A stretch of DNA of 41,919 nucleotides from Candidatus Nitrosopumilus sp. (GCA_028279625.1 JANQNM010000100.1:1-41919), one strand, 5' to 3'; shown: positions 9,326 through 18,403, counted from the stretch's first letter. The notes: generated by a model from the sequence alone, not told the origin. Numbers and translations are program-made.

Positions 9326-9420
9326 TATAAAATATGATGTTTTGATATTAAAAACAACGAGATACATGGAAAACACGGTGATTTCTAGGACGTATACCAC
9401 CTAACATGAAGTGTTTTCCA
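9326..9420 (+). other. TATA-like box followed by nested inverted repeat; possible small RNA
   Basis: In the 264-base gap before the regulator gene there is a TATAAAAT box at 9326-9333. About 34 bases on is a 10-base arm TGGAAAACAC (9367-9376) with its exact complement GTGTTTTCCA at 9411-9420. Directly inside lies a second stem, GGTG (9377-9380) with CACC (9398-9401). A further 6-base hairpin, ACAATG / CATTGT, lies at 9444-9464. No reading frame of useful length covers this part. A structured non-coding RNA or a 3' structure of the leftward DUF1059-like gene are both possible; I cannot tell which. Confidence 0.35.
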
Positions 9421-9564
9421 AACCGCTTATTCTACTACGCAGAACAATGGCTTCTCGTCATTGTATAATACGTCAAAATCATATTTAACAATGATCAACA
9501 TTTTCAACTAGTGTTAATTCCAATTTGGAACTTTTAATAAAATTAGAAAATCAACTTATGCCAT

Positions 9565-9741
9565 CTAGATATCTTTTATGAGTGATTTTATGTTTGAGAC
9601 ATTCTCTGGTGTTAATTCAATCTCTTTGTGATCTGATTTTACATGTTCGATAACTATTTTCATTAACTCTTCTTCAGTTGGTGCTGTTGCAGACCATCTG
9701 CAGTCTTTGCCTGCATCTGAGCAACTAATGCTTTTTGTCAT
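9565..9741 (-). CDS. DUF1059-like small protein
   Basis: A 58-residue protein beginning MTKSISCSDAGKDCRWSATA and continuing with a helical EEELMKIVIEHVKSDH segment. The pattern of a cysteine-containing CxDxGxxCxW start followed by a helix ending in H matches the small DUF1059 family, whose members are about 55-60 residues and may bind metal. Start ATG at 9741, stop TAG at 9565-9567. It sits between ppdK and the XRE-CBS gene, all on the same strand, but with gaps large enough for its own promoter. Family assignment is from remembered pattern, not a search. Confidence 0.75.
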   Translation of the reverse strand: MTKSISCSDAGKDCRWSATAPTEEELMKIVIEHVKSDHKEIELTPENVSNIKSLIKDI

Positions 9742-9790
9742 ACTAAAAACAAGTTTGTCAAGTATTTATTTTCTTTATTGATTCTTCAGT

Positions 9791-12460
9791 TTATTTTTTA
9801 GATCTTTTAGGTTGCTCGATTGCAGCTTGTGCTGCTGCAACAATTGCAATAGGAATTCTATGTGGTGATGCACTAACATAACTGAGTCCTGAGCCATGAC
9901 AGAATTTGATAGAGTCAGGATCTCCTCCGTGTTCTCCACATATGCCAATCTCCATGTTGGGTCTTAATCCTCTACCATGTGCAATTCCTATCTTCATTAG
10001 CCTTCCTAAACCTCTGACATCAATTGATTGGAATGGGCTTCTTTCTAGTAGTTCTTTTTCCATGTATTCAGGAAGGAATTTTCCTTCAACATCTTCTCTA
10101 CTGAAACTAAATGTTCCTTGTGTGAGGTCATTTGTTCCAAAACTGAAGAATTCAGCAGTGCTTGCAAGCTCATCAGCAGTTAATGCTGCTCTGACTACTT
10201 CAATCATGGTTCCAAAGTTAATCTTTAATTTCATTTTGTGCTTTTTCTCCATCTCTTTTTTGATAGAATCGTAAATTTTCTTAATATGATTAAGTTCTGC
10301 AATACTGCTGATTTGTGGAATCATGATTTGAGGATGTGCTTTTACTTTTTTCTTGGTTAATTCTACTAGTGCTTCAAATACTGCACGAATTTGCATTTCA
10401 TAAATTTCTGGATATGTTACTCCTACTCTAACTCCTCTATGTCCCATCATTGGGTTAACTTCTGCAAGTTCTCTTGCTCTTTTTAGAACAATTTCTGTTT
10501 TTTTGATTTCACTTTGTGCTTTCTTTGATTTTAACTTCTGAATTCTCTCAACTAATTCTTCAGGATTTGGTAAGAATTCATGTAGTGGAGGATCTAATAG
10601 TCTAATTGTAACCTCGTAACCTTCCATTGCCTTTAGAATTTGAATGAAATCGCTTTTTTGTAACTGTCCTAATTTCTTTAGAACTTTAGATCTTTCTTCA
10701 ATATTTTTAGCCATAATCATATCTACAAATAATCCAATTCTGTCATTGGCATTGAACATTCTTTCAGTTCTACATAATCCAATTCCTTGGCCTCCGAACT
10801 TTCTTGCAAGTCGTGCAGCTTCTGGTGTATCTGCATTTGCTCTAATTCCTAGTGATTTTGTTTTTTGTGCCCATGACAAAACTTGCTCAAAGTCTTTTGT
10901 CACTTTTGGTTCAACTGTTGGAACTTCTCCAATGAAAACTGTACCTGCACTACCGTCAATTGATATCGTTTGTCCTTCTTTTACAGTTGTTCCGTTTGCA
11001 GAACATGTGTTGTTTTCATAATTAATTTTCAGTTCTGCACATCCTACTATGCATGGTTTACCCATTCCTCTGGAAACAATTGCTGCATGAGATGATTTTC
11101 CACCTAAACTAGTTAGTACTCCTTCAGCTGAGAAGAATGCTGGAACATCTTCTGGTTTTGTTTCTCTTCTTATCAAAATGACTTTTTTTCCTGCATCACC
11201 TAATTCAATTGCTCTTTTTACATCAAAAACCGCAATTCCACTTGCAGCTCCTGGTGATGCTGCAATACCTTTGGCCAATTGTTTGAAATTTTTAATCTTA
11301 GACTCATCCATTGTTCTATGGAGTAATGCTTCTAATTGTTGGGCTGGAATTCTTGTAAGTGCTTTATTTTTGTCAATTAGTTTTTCTTTTACCATGTCGA
11401 CTGATGTTTTTACAAGTGCAACTGCACTCATTTTTGCAGTTCTTGTCTGTAACAAGTAAAATTTGCCTTGTTCGATAGTAAATTCAATATCTTGTGGTTC
11501 TCTGAAATGTTTTTCTAATTTTGAGCATGCATTGCTAAGTTCTTTATGTGATTTTGGCATCTCTTTTTTTAATAATGCCACATTCTTTCCAGTTCTAACT
11601 CCTGCTACAACATCTTCTCCTTGTGCATTGATTAGATATTCTCCTTCTATCTCTTTTTTACCATTATGTCCATTTCTTGTGAATACAACACCTGTTGCAC
11701 TATCGTCTCCCATGTTTCCAAATACCATTGTAACAACATTTACTGCAGTTCCATTAGCAATGTCTTTGGTTATGTTATTTTTCTCACGATATACAACTGC
11801 TCTTTCTCCCATCCAACTTCTGAATACTGCTTCAATTGCTAATCCTAATTGCTCATTTGGTGAATCTGGGAATTTTCTTTTAGTGTGTGTTTCGCAGATT
11901 TTTCTATATTGTGACACGATTTTCTTTAATGATTCAACGCTGAGTTGACTATCGTCTTTTACTCCTTGTTTTTCTTTTGCAGAATCTAAAACATGATCAA
12001 ATTTTTCATCATTGACTCCAAAAACTACTTTTCCAAATAACTGAATGAATCTTCTATACGAATCCCATGAGAAACGTGGATTCTTTGTCTGTTGGGATAA
12101 TCCTTCAACTGTTTTTTCATTTAACCCTAAATTCAAAATTGTATCCATCATACCTGGCATTGAAATTGCTGCTCCCGATCTAACTGAAACTAATAATGGG
12201 TTTTTAGTAGAATTCCATTTTTTACCTGTCTTTCTCTCCATTTTTTCAATATTTTTCATGACTAATGGCATGACATCCTTTGGGAGTTTTTTACCATTTT
12301 CATAATACTTGTTACAAACTTCAGTTGTAATGGTAAATCCTGGTGGCACTGGAAGTTTTAGTCGTGTCATTTCACTTAATCCAGCTCCTTTTCCGCCAAG
12401 AAGCATTCTGTTCTTGCTATCTGCCTCTTCAAATGCGTAAACTGATTTTGTTTTTACCAT
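9791..12460 (-). CDS. ppdK: Pyruvate, phosphate dikinase
   Basis: An 889-residue enzyme interconverting pyruvate, ATP and phosphate with phosphoenolpyruvate, AMP and pyrophosphate; here probably the gluconeogenic entry from fixed carbon. All three parts are present: the N-terminal nucleotide-binding domain (GGKGAGLSEMTRLKLPVPPG near 22-41), the swivelling phosphohistidine domain with the catalytic His in GGKSSHAAIVSRGMGKPC (near 453), and the C-terminal PEP-binding barrel with the active-site cysteine in GICGEHGGDP (near 838). Length fits the family (about 870-900). The next gene upstream on the same strand is triosephosphate isomerase, 27 bases away, so the two sugar-synthesis genes are probably one operon. 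Confidence 0.97.
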   Translation of the reverse strand: MVKTKSVYAFEEADSKNRMLLGGKGAGLSEMTRLKLPVPPGFTITTEVCNKYYENGKKLPKDVMPLVMKNIEKMERKTGKKWNSTKNPLLVSVRSGAAISMPGMMDTILNLGLNEKTVEGLSQQTKNPRFSWDSYRRFIQLFGKVVFGVNDEKFDHVLDSAKEKQGVKDDSQLSVESLKKIVSQYRKICETHTKRKFPDSPNEQLGLAIEAVFRSWMGERAVVYREKNNITKDIANGTAVNVVTMVFGNMGDDSATGVVFTRNGHNGKKEIEGEYLINAQGEDVVAGVRTGKNVALLKKEMPKSHKELSNACSKLEKHFREPQDIEFTIEQGKFYLLQTRTAKMSAVALVKTSVDMVKEKLIDKNKALTRIPAQQLEALLHRTMDESKIKNFKQLAKGIAASPGAASGIAVFDVKRAIELGDAGKKVILIRRETKPEDVPAFFSAEGVLTSLGGKSSHAAIVSRGMGKPCIVGCAELKINYENNTCSANGTTVKEGQTISIDGSAGTVFIGEVPTVEPKVTKDFEQVLSWAQKTKSLGIRANADTPEAARLARKFGGQGIGLCRTERMFNANDRIGLFVDMIMAKNIEERSKVLKKLGQLQKSDFIQILKAMEGYEVTIRLLDPPLHEFLPNPEELVERIQKLKSKKAQSEIKKTEIVLKRARELAEVNPMMGHRGVRVGVTYPEIYEMQIRAVFEALVELTKKKVKAHPQIMIPQISSIAELNHIKKIYDSIKKEMEKKHKMKLKINFGTMIEVVRAALTADELASTAEFFSFGTNDLTQGTFSFSREDVEGKFLPEYMEKELLERSPFQSIDVRGLGRLMKIGIAHGRGLRPNMEIGICGEHGGDPDSIKFCHGSGLSYVSASPHRIPIAIVAAAQAAIEQPKRSKK

Positions 12461-12487
12461 GCAAAAATGCGTAAATTTTTTGGCTTT

Positions 12488-13144
12488 TTAAACTAATGCC
12501 TTGGCAAATTCAGAAATAATTTTGTCCCAATTTTTTGCTTTAATGATGCCACTAGCTACTAAGATCCCTTTTGAACCTAATTCTACTGCTTTAGAAACGT
12601 CTTCTCCTGAAACAATTCCTGCACCACAAAGTAATTTTGTGTTATTTTTTGCACTTTTGACAGCGTCTGCAGCTTTAGTAATTAATTCTGGTCTTTCTTT
12701 TGATACGGCTTTTCCTGATCCAATCAACTCAGGAGGTTCTATTGCAATATAATCTGGATTTAGTTTTGCATATTTTCTTGCTTCAGCAACGTCTTTTACA
12801 CAAACAATTGATAACATCTTCAATTCTTTTAGCTTTAAAACAAGTTTTTGAATTTCTTTACTTGAAATTCTATGTTCGCTGTGATTGATTAGTGAACCTT
12901 TTACTTTGGATTTTTTTAATAATTCTGGAATGACAAATCCTGTTGTACTTCCTATTTTAGAATCATCAATATGTTGAGCTAATATTGGAATTGAGCTGTT
13001 TGAAACTAATCCAATAAGATGTTGTGGAGGTGCAATTGCAATTTTTACTTTGTATTTTTTTGAAATTTTTTCAGCAGTCTTTACAAATTTGATAATCTTG
13101 TCTCCTGCAATCTCTTCATAGTTTTTACAATTAATTACAAACAT
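12488..13144 (-). CDS. tpiA: Triosephosphate isomerase
   Basis: A 218-residue short archaeal-type isomerase that interconverts dihydroxyacetone phosphate and glyceraldehyde 3-phosphate. Catalytic residues are visible in their usual settings: Asn and Lys in INCKNY (residues 4-9), His in NHSEHR (near 91) and Glu in AIEPPELIG (near 135). The phosphate-binding GAGIVSG and ILVASGI loops follow. Bacterial enzymes have about 250 residues; the shorter form is normal for archaea. It lies 27 bases upstream of ppdK on the same strand, consistent with a gluconeogenic operon. Confidence 0.96.
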   Translation of the reverse strand: MFVINCKNYEEIAGDKIIKFVKTAEKISKKYKVKIAIAPPQHLIGLVSNSSIPILAQHIDDSKIGSTTGFVIPELLKKSKVKGSLINHSEHRISSKEIQKLVLKLKELKMLSIVCVKDVAEARKYAKLNPDYIAIEPPELIGSGKAVSKERPELITKAADAVKSAKNNTKLLCGAGIVSGEDVSKAVELGSKGILVASGIIKAKNWDKIISEFAKALV

Positions 13145-13182
13145 CTTTCTTTGAATTTTTTTGTATTCTATTTAACCCTTGA

Positions 13183-13473
13183 TTAGATTTCATTTCTTTT
13201 TGACTGTCTGTCATATTTTTTCTTCATTCCCAAAACTATCATCATCAATGCAATTGCAGCCAAGTTTGTGCCTATGATAAATACGTCATCTACAATCATT
13301 CCATAAATTAACCACAAAATTGCTCCTGCGGAAATGAAGATCATTAGAAATTTTGAAACATCTTTGAGGCTCTTTGTCTTGTATCCTTTGTAGATTTGTT
13401 CCACCCATCCTGTCAGGATCAAAATCCCTGCTGCTACCCCGAGAATTGTTAGTAGCGTTCCATCAATTTCCAT
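13183..13473 (-). CDS. SemiSWEET-like three-helix membrane protein
   Basis: A 96-residue protein with three membrane segments (about 8-25, 42-60 and 64-83). After the first it has QIYKGYKTKSLKDVS, which resembles the PQ-loop signature of SemiSWEET sugar transporters, with Glu in place of the usual Pro. Such proteins work as dimers and transport small sugars. It lies between DNA polymerase B (7 bases) and tpiA (38 bases), all leftward. The link with sugar metabolism is suggestive, but the substrate is unknown. The C-terminus is short and basic. Confidence 0.8.
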   Translation of the reverse strand: MEIDGTLLTILGVAAGILILTGWVEQIYKGYKTKSLKDVSKFLMIFISAGAILWLIYGMIVDDVFIIGTNLAAIALMMIVLGMKKKYDRQSKRNEI

Positions 13474-13480
13474 TTTTGAT

Positions 13481-16039
13481 TTAATTCCAAAAGAATTCGT
13501 CTAATCCTGTTTGTTTAGGTTTTCCTAAAATCGTATCAAAATCCAAATCCATGGATGATGTAATTTGCTCTAATGTTGACTCCATAAACTCCATGTATTT
13601 TTTGGAGTCAATTTCTTCTTTTTTTGCCATTTCCACTGGCTTTACTCCTGGTTTGTTTAGGATTTTGATGTATGATATCCTATCTCCTTTCTTTACTTCT
13701 CTTATTGTCTCTAATTGTTTAGCTGCCCTAATGTGTTGAGGAATTGTTTTTGTATATTCATCTGGCGCTTTACTAAGCATAACATTGAATGTCAAATCTT
13801 CTAGTGGGATTTCTTTTGCTTCTACTTTTTTGCCACAAGTGGCAATTTTTTCTGAAATTTCTTTTTTAGCTTTTTCGAAGTCTTCTATTGATTCTACTTT
13901 GGATAAAACATCTAGCAATTCATAAAATAATTTTTTAATAAATGGCGGTGTGTGTGATTTCTTCCCGGTTAATCCTTTAACATCTACTTTTCCTGTCTTT
14001 GTTACTCCGAGGTAATTCTTCTTTCTGTTACTCAGAACACAATATCTGTATGTTTTGTCAATTTCTAAATCTACACCATGATCTTTTTTTGCTTGTTCGA
14101 TTACTTGATTGATTTGTTCTTGTGTTGGATTTTTGATAAATAGTGAATCTGTATCTCCATATAGAACCTCTATACCTGCTGCTTCACATTTTTTGATTGT
14201 CTCTAAAATTGTGTATCTTCCAATTGCAGTTGTAGCCTCTGCTGCTGGAAGAAAATACAATGGAAATATTTCAGCACCCATTACGCCATAACTGGCATTT
14301 AGAATTACCTTAAGTGCTTGACTGACTACTGTGTATTGCTGTCTTTGTTCTTCTGTTAGTGTTTCTTTTTTTGATAAGCTTTTGTAATAATTTACTCTCA
14401 AATCTCTTAGCGAGCCAATAATTAATGATGTTAGCCCATTTCTTTTAGAACATGTCCAATGGTTGGTTTGTGGAATTGTATTTTTCTTACATTCCTCACA
14501 AGGGCATCGGACTGTTTCATATGAGATGTTTCTAACTTTGATAATACTTGGATACAGGCTTGCAAAGTCCATCACAACAACGTCAAAATGAATTCCTTCT
14601 TTTGGTTCAACTACAAGCCCTCCTCTGTATTTTTTATCTTTGATTACTGCATCAGACATTACTCCTTCTGATCTTCTTTGCAGTTCCTCTCTTTTTGGAA
14701 TCAAACAATTTCGAACTCTGTGTTCATAATACAGTAAACTTCGAATCCATTGTGATACTCCCATTCTAGCAATATCATCAATTGGCATTCTTCCTATTCT
14801 TGCAATAATTACAAGCAAATCCATCAACAAATTGTTGTTAAAGCTGGTCAGTTCATAGGTAAGCAAGGCATCATTGTAACAGTAGTTTGCTGTTTGATAG
14901 AGTGTTAATTGATCAAATTCTAAACCATAATCAATTTTTTCCTTACCAAGTAACGCCTTTGATACACTGTTTAATGAAAAATCAGTATACTTTTGACTAA
15001 ATGCATAGATTTGAAATGAACGATTAGATAACGTTCTGTACAAATCAAGATGAACTCCTTGCTTTAGTGTGGCTGAATCTCTCATCATGTAAAGTGGATT
15101 TTCTTGATTTGGAATGCCTAACCTTTCTGCTCTATTGTATAGATATGGCAAATCAAATTCATCGCCATTGTATGTGACAACAAAAGGAAATTCTTTAATG
15201 ATGTCAAATGCATCTTTGATCATTTCTTTTTCTTTGTCCAAATCATAGAACATTACTTTGATATCTTGACTTAGTTCGTTTGTACCTTCTTCTGTTCCCT
15301 CAGTTTTAAGCACAAAAATCTGATCAAAACCATCTGAACCCTTTAGTCCAATGGCTGTTACTTTTCTTTCTGCAATTTTTGGATCAGGAATTCTTCCTAC
15401 TTCTGCTTCTACTTCGATATCTACACTTAGTCGTTTAATTTTTGGAATTGGTTGATTGAGTAAATCAGCCCATTCTGAAATGAATTTTTTAAATTCTTCA
15501 GCATCAACCATGCTTTCACTATCTACTTTGTCCCACAACAAACTCTTTAGCGCAAGTTTTACTTCATCAGAGATCTCTAAATCGTGTTGTTTTATTTTCC
15601 CACTTTCAATTTCGTAATATTTTCCAACAATGAGTCTTCTATCGTAAAGATAATTTTCATAATATTTGATATCTGATTCCCAGGTTTCGATTACATTTCT
15701 GATGCTCTTATCTCCTGATGTTCCTCCAATTGCTAGAGGATCTGCCACAATAATTTGTGACATGTCAATTTCTTTGTCTTTGTTTAAATCATATTTTTGA
15801 ACGGTTTTGATTTCTAATACATCGTCTCTTTCTTGAAGAAACTCTAATTCATCAGGTGCCAATCTAGAATAACAATATGGTTTGTGATTGATTTCATCTT
15901 TCCACAAAAATAATTTCTGAGTTTTTGGCTCATAGAATTTTAGGACTGCTGATTTTGAATTGTTATCATATGTAGCTGAAACAAGCATGGATGGTGGCAT
16001 TGATTCGATTTTTTTTGTTCCTTCTACACTTACTTGCAT
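13481..16039 (-). CDS. polB: Family-B DNA polymerase
   Basis: An 852-residue replicative-type polymerase with proofreading. The 3'-5' exonuclease motifs are present: SVDIEVE (Exo I, about 205), TYNGDEFDLPYL (Exo II, about 293) and YCYNDALLT (Exo III, about 391). The palm motifs are DFASLYPSII (A, about 490), KVILNASYG (B) and YGDTDSLF (C, about 628). A zinc-like cysteine set CPCEECKKN lies near 512. The protein ends in QTGLDEFFWN, a textbook PCNA-interacting (PIP) box, so it should bind the sliding clamp. Two micro-ORFs end four bases upstream. Catalytic residues all appear intact. Confidence 0.97.
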   Translation of the reverse strand: MQVSVEGTKKIESMPPSMLVSATYDNNSKSAVLKFYEPKTQKLFLWKDEINHKPYCYSRLAPDELEFLQERDDVLEIKTVQKYDLNKDKEIDMSQIIVADPLAIGGTSGDKSIRNVIETWESDIKYYENYLYDRRLIVGKYYEIESGKIKQHDLEISDEVKLALKSLLWDKVDSESMVDAEEFKKFISEWADLLNQPIPKIKRLSVDIEVEAEVGRIPDPKIAERKVTAIGLKGSDGFDQIFVLKTEGTEEGTNELSQDIKVMFYDLDKEKEMIKDAFDIIKEFPFVVTYNGDEFDLPYLYNRAERLGIPNQENPLYMMRDSATLKQGVHLDLYRTLSNRSFQIYAFSQKYTDFSLNSVSKALLGKEKIDYGLEFDQLTLYQTANYCYNDALLTYELTSFNNNLLMDLLVIIARIGRMPIDDIARMGVSQWIRSLLYYEHRVRNCLIPKREELQRRSEGVMSDAVIKDKKYRGGLVVEPKEGIHFDVVVMDFASLYPSIIKVRNISYETVRCPCEECKKNTIPQTNHWTCSKRNGLTSLIIGSLRDLRVNYYKSLSKKETLTEEQRQQYTVVSQALKVILNASYGVMGAEIFPLYFLPAAEATTAIGRYTILETIKKCEAAGIEVLYGDTDSLFIKNPTQEQINQVIEQAKKDHGVDLEIDKTYRYCVLSNRKKNYLGVTKTGKVDVKGLTGKKSHTPPFIKKLFYELLDVLSKVESIEDFEKAKKEISEKIATCGKKVEAKEIPLEDLTFNVMLSKAPDEYTKTIPQHIRAAKQLETIREVKKGDRISYIKILNKPGVKPVEMAKKEEIDSKKYMEFMESTLEQITSSMDLDFDTILGKPKQTGLDEFFWN

Positions 16040-16043
16040 TTTC

Positions 16044-16142
16044 TCACACAGAATTCTTGTATTTGTTGACTATCTCTTTTGCCAATTCTGCTTGAAGCAA
16101 AAAATATTCATTCCAGGTTGGTCTTTCAAAAGAACTACTCAC
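16044..16142 (-). CDS. 32-residue micro-ORF before polB, resembling a truncated dCMP deaminase N-terminus
   Basis: A GTG-initiated frame whose product contains FERPTWNEYFLLQAELAK. The RPxWxEYF start followed by a helix recalls the N-terminus of dCMP/cytidine deaminase-family proteins as I remember them, but the zinc-binding core is absent and the protein stops after 32 residues (EIVNKYKNSV). Its stop is four bases upstream of the polB ATG, and its GTG overlaps the previous micro-ORF stop as GTGA. Tight packing suggests a translated leader or a decayed gene fragment. The family resemblance is unverified. Confidence 0.4.
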   Translation of the reverse strand: MSSSFERPTWNEYFLLQAELAKEIVNKYKNSV

Positions 16143-16237
16143 ACATTGTCTGTTTGTCTGTTCAATATATGGATCACGTTAGTTATTGTTTTATCTGCGA
16201 TCAATTTTGAATGAATTTCTAATTCAACTGATAACAT
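16139..16237 (-). CDS. 32-residue micro-ORF at head of polB operon
   Basis: An ATG-initiated frame encoding MLSVELEIHSKLIADK and a further 16 residues. It ends with TGA overlapping the GTG of the next micro-ORF in a GTGA junction. If real it is the first cistron before polB. There is no recognised family. It could also be the disrupted front half of a gene whose rear half is the next micro-ORF, since both lie in different frames of the same strand. Confidence 0.3.
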   Translation of the reverse strand: MLSVELEIHSKLIADKTITNVIHILNRQTDNV

Positions 16238-16277
16238 TTACACAATCTTCTTTAGGATGTTTGGTGTTTTTTATTTT

Positions 16278-16466
16278 ATGGCAAGTTATACTGCTGAAGT
16301 AAGCGCCATACACAAAAAACTCAACAATGCTGTAAAAAGAGCAAAAACAAAAAAATCTCTTAACAAAGCTTACAGTGTTCACAAAAAAGCCCATGAGCGT
16401 TTACTAAAAAAACATCTCCGTGAAGAGATGGCAATGATTAACAAAGCAAAGAAAAAACTCGATTGA
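16278..16466 (+). CDS. Small basic helical protein
   Basis: A 62-residue, lysine-rich, helical protein (MASYTAEVSAIHKKLNNAVK ... MINKAKKKLD) with no cysteines. I prefer the ATG at 16278; an ATG at 16257 would add seven hydrophobic residues that do not fit the rest. It is divergent from the polB operon, with the promoters sharing about 40 bases. The composition suggests nucleic-acid or ribosome association, but no family is recognised. Confidence 0.65.
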   Translation: MASYTAEVSAIHKKLNNAVKRAKTKKSLNKAYSVHKKAHERLLKKHLREEMAMINKAKKKLD

Positions 16467-16625
16467 GCCTTTTCTTTGAGCTGATTTTTTTGTTATGACA
16501 TTTTGAATTGAATTTTAGGCACAAATCAGGCATAAATCTGATTCTGATTTACATAAAAATGACAATAACTTAGCATTTTACTACACGAAAGCATAAAATC
16601 GTTAAATCGTGTTTTTTCATTGTAA

Positions 16626-18134
16626 TTGAGTCAATTTATTGAGAAAAAATACGTTCAAAAAAATTCCATAGAAAAACGTGATTATCAAGTTAATCTTGCA
16701 AATCAGGCAATCCAAGAAAACTGTATTGTTGTCTTACCTACTGGTCTTGGAAAAACTGCTGTAGCCTTACAAATAATAGCTGAATATCTTACAAAAGGCA
16801 CTGGCGGTGTTTTGTTTTTAGCACCAACAAGAGTTTTAGTAAATCAGCATTATGAATTTCTAAAAGAAAATCTCACACTAGATGACATTGCTTTGATTAC
16901 TGGCGAAGATTCTATTCCGAAAAGAACAAAGCTTTGGAACAACAGTGTAATTTGTGCTACTCCTGAAATTGCAAAAAATGATTTAGATAGGCAAATTGTA
17001 TCTCCTGATCAATTTAATCTTGTAATCTTTGATGAAGTACATCGAACTGTTGGTGATTATGCATATTCTGGAATTGCTCAAAGATTTGAAAATTCTTCAG
17101 CAAGAATTGTTGGAATGACTGCTACTCTTCCAAGTGAAAAAGAAAAAGCAACAGAAATTCTTACGCGTCTACGAATTTCTAGTGTAGCTGAACGAACAGA
17201 AAATAGTCCTGATGTAAAACCATATACTCAAGAAACAAATACTGAATGGATTAATGTTGAACTCCCACCTGAACTAAAAACAATACAAACTTTATTGAAA
17301 TTAGCTTTAGATCAAAGATACGATATTCTAAGAGGTAATGGAATTAAACTTGCAGAACAACAATCACTCTCTGCATTACTTCGAATAAGACAATTTGTCT
17401 TAAACCAAAATAGACGTTCTGCAAAACCTCTCTTTACTGCAATTCGAATTCATTATGCTCTAAACATTCTTGAGGCGCATGGAATTACTCCATTTTTGAA
17501 ATTTTGTCAGCGTGCACAGGCCAAAAAAGGCGCTGGAGTCAAAGAACTCTTTGAAGTTGATCCAAATTTCACTAGAGCCGTACATTTAGCAAAGGAGGCT
17601 CAATCTAGAGGAATAGAGCACTCAAAAATTCCTAAACTCAAAGAAATCATTGAATCTGTTCCAGGAAAAGCTCTCATCTTTACAAGCTATAGAGACTCTG
17701 TAGATTTGATCTTCAATAAATTAACAGAGATGGGCGTTTCTGCAGGAATTTTGATTGGTAAAGCTGGTGAAACGGGATTAAAACAAGAAAAACAAATTGA
17801 AACAGTTAGAAAGTTCAGAGATGGAATCTTTCAAGTCTTAGTAGCAACCCGTGTTGGAGAAGAAGGCTTAGATATTGCTGAAGTAAACCAAGTGATTTTT
17901 TATGATAATGTTCCAAGCTCTATTAGATTTATTCAAAGAAGAGGAAGAACTGGCAGAAAAGATACTGGAAAACTTGTAGTGTTAATTGCCAAAAATACTA
18001 TAGATGAAACATATTATTGGATTGGAAAAAGAAAAATGTCTGCTGCAAAATCAATGGGAGATAAAATGACCAAAGTATTAGAAAAGAATCAAAAAATAGA
18101 ATCTAAAAAGTCTGGTCTTGATGCATTCCTCTAG
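16626..18134 (+). CDS. Hef/FANCM-type DNA helicase (helicase part only)
   Basis: A 502-residue superfamily-2 helicase of the Hef/FANCM group, which remodels stalled forks. Motif I LPTGLGKTA (about 38-46), motif II DEVH (near 137), motif III GMTAT (near 163) and motif VI QRRGRTGR (about 437-444) are intact, with a helical insert between the two RecA-like domains. The XPF-type nuclease domain found at the C-terminus of euryarchaeal Hef (about 750 residues) is absent, so the nuclease must be separate. The C-terminus KSGLDAFL resembles a PCNA-interacting box, though with Lys where Gln is usual. TTG is the best start; none better lies in frame. Confidence 0.92.
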   Translation: MSQFIEKKYVQKNSIEKRDYQVNLANQAIQENCIVVLPTGLGKTAVALQIIAEYLTKGTGGVLFLAPTRVLVNQHYEFLKENLTLDDIALITGEDSIPKRTKLWNNSVICATPEIAKNDLDRQIVSPDQFNLVIFDEVHRTVGDYAYSGIAQRFENSSARIVGMTATLPSEKEKATEILTRLRISSVAERTENSPDVKPYTQETNTEWINVELPPELKTIQTLLKLALDQRYDILRGNGIKLAEQQSLSALLRIRQFVLNQNRRSAKPLFTAIRIHYALNILEAHGITPFLKFCQRAQAKKGAGVKELFEVDPNFTRAVHLAKEAQSRGIEHSKIPKLKEIIESVPGKALIFTSYRDSVDLIFNKLTEMGVSAGILIGKAGETGLKQEKQIETVRKFRDGIFQVLVATRVGEEGLDIAEVNQVIFYDNVPSSIRFIQRRGRTGRKDTGKLVVLIAKNTIDETYYWIGKRKMSAAKSMGDKMTKVLEKNQKIESKKSGLDAFL

Positions 18135-18403
18135 TTTTTGTATTCATTGTTGATCTTTTCAAAAATTCTATTTTTTCTTTGAATTACTTTATTTTTCATC
18201 TTTGATTCTAGATGATGTATGCTACTGTTCTTGGCAACAAGTAAATTTTCTAATCTTATATCAAATTGATTTTGAAGAAAATTCTCTGCTCCCTGTAATC
18301 CTCCTTCAAATTCTAAATTATCAAATGTTTCTTTTGCTAAATTCTCAATGGCTTTTTCCAGATATGTCAAAATTTCCTCTAAAGTGTCTTCTTTTAGAAC
18401 CAT
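18131..18403 (-). CDS. Small coiled-coil protein of unknown function
   Basis: A 90-residue, charged, helical protein (TLEEILTYLEKAIENLAK ... IQRKNRIFEKINNEYKN), probably a coiled coil. Its end overlaps the helicase stop by four bases on the opposite strand, so the genes converge. No cysteine motif or membrane segment is present and I recognise no family. Start ATG at 18403. Confidence 0.55.
   Translation of the reverse strand: MVLKEDTLEEILTYLEKAIENLAKETFDNLEFEGGLQGAENFLQNQFDIRLENLLVAKNSSIHHLESKMKNKVIQRKNRIFEKINNEYKN

Noticed and set aside
9360-9470. tRNA gene in the structured gap
   Set aside because: No cloverleaf, T-loop or CCA-side stem could be fitted; only simple stems are present.
11463-11948. 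Long open frames opposite ppdK
   Set aside because: They are antisense to a clearly conserved enzyme gene and show no domain features.
13183-18134. Replication origin near polB
   Set aside because: No Cdc6/Orc1 gene, origin-box repeats or marked AT-rich unwinding element was seen.
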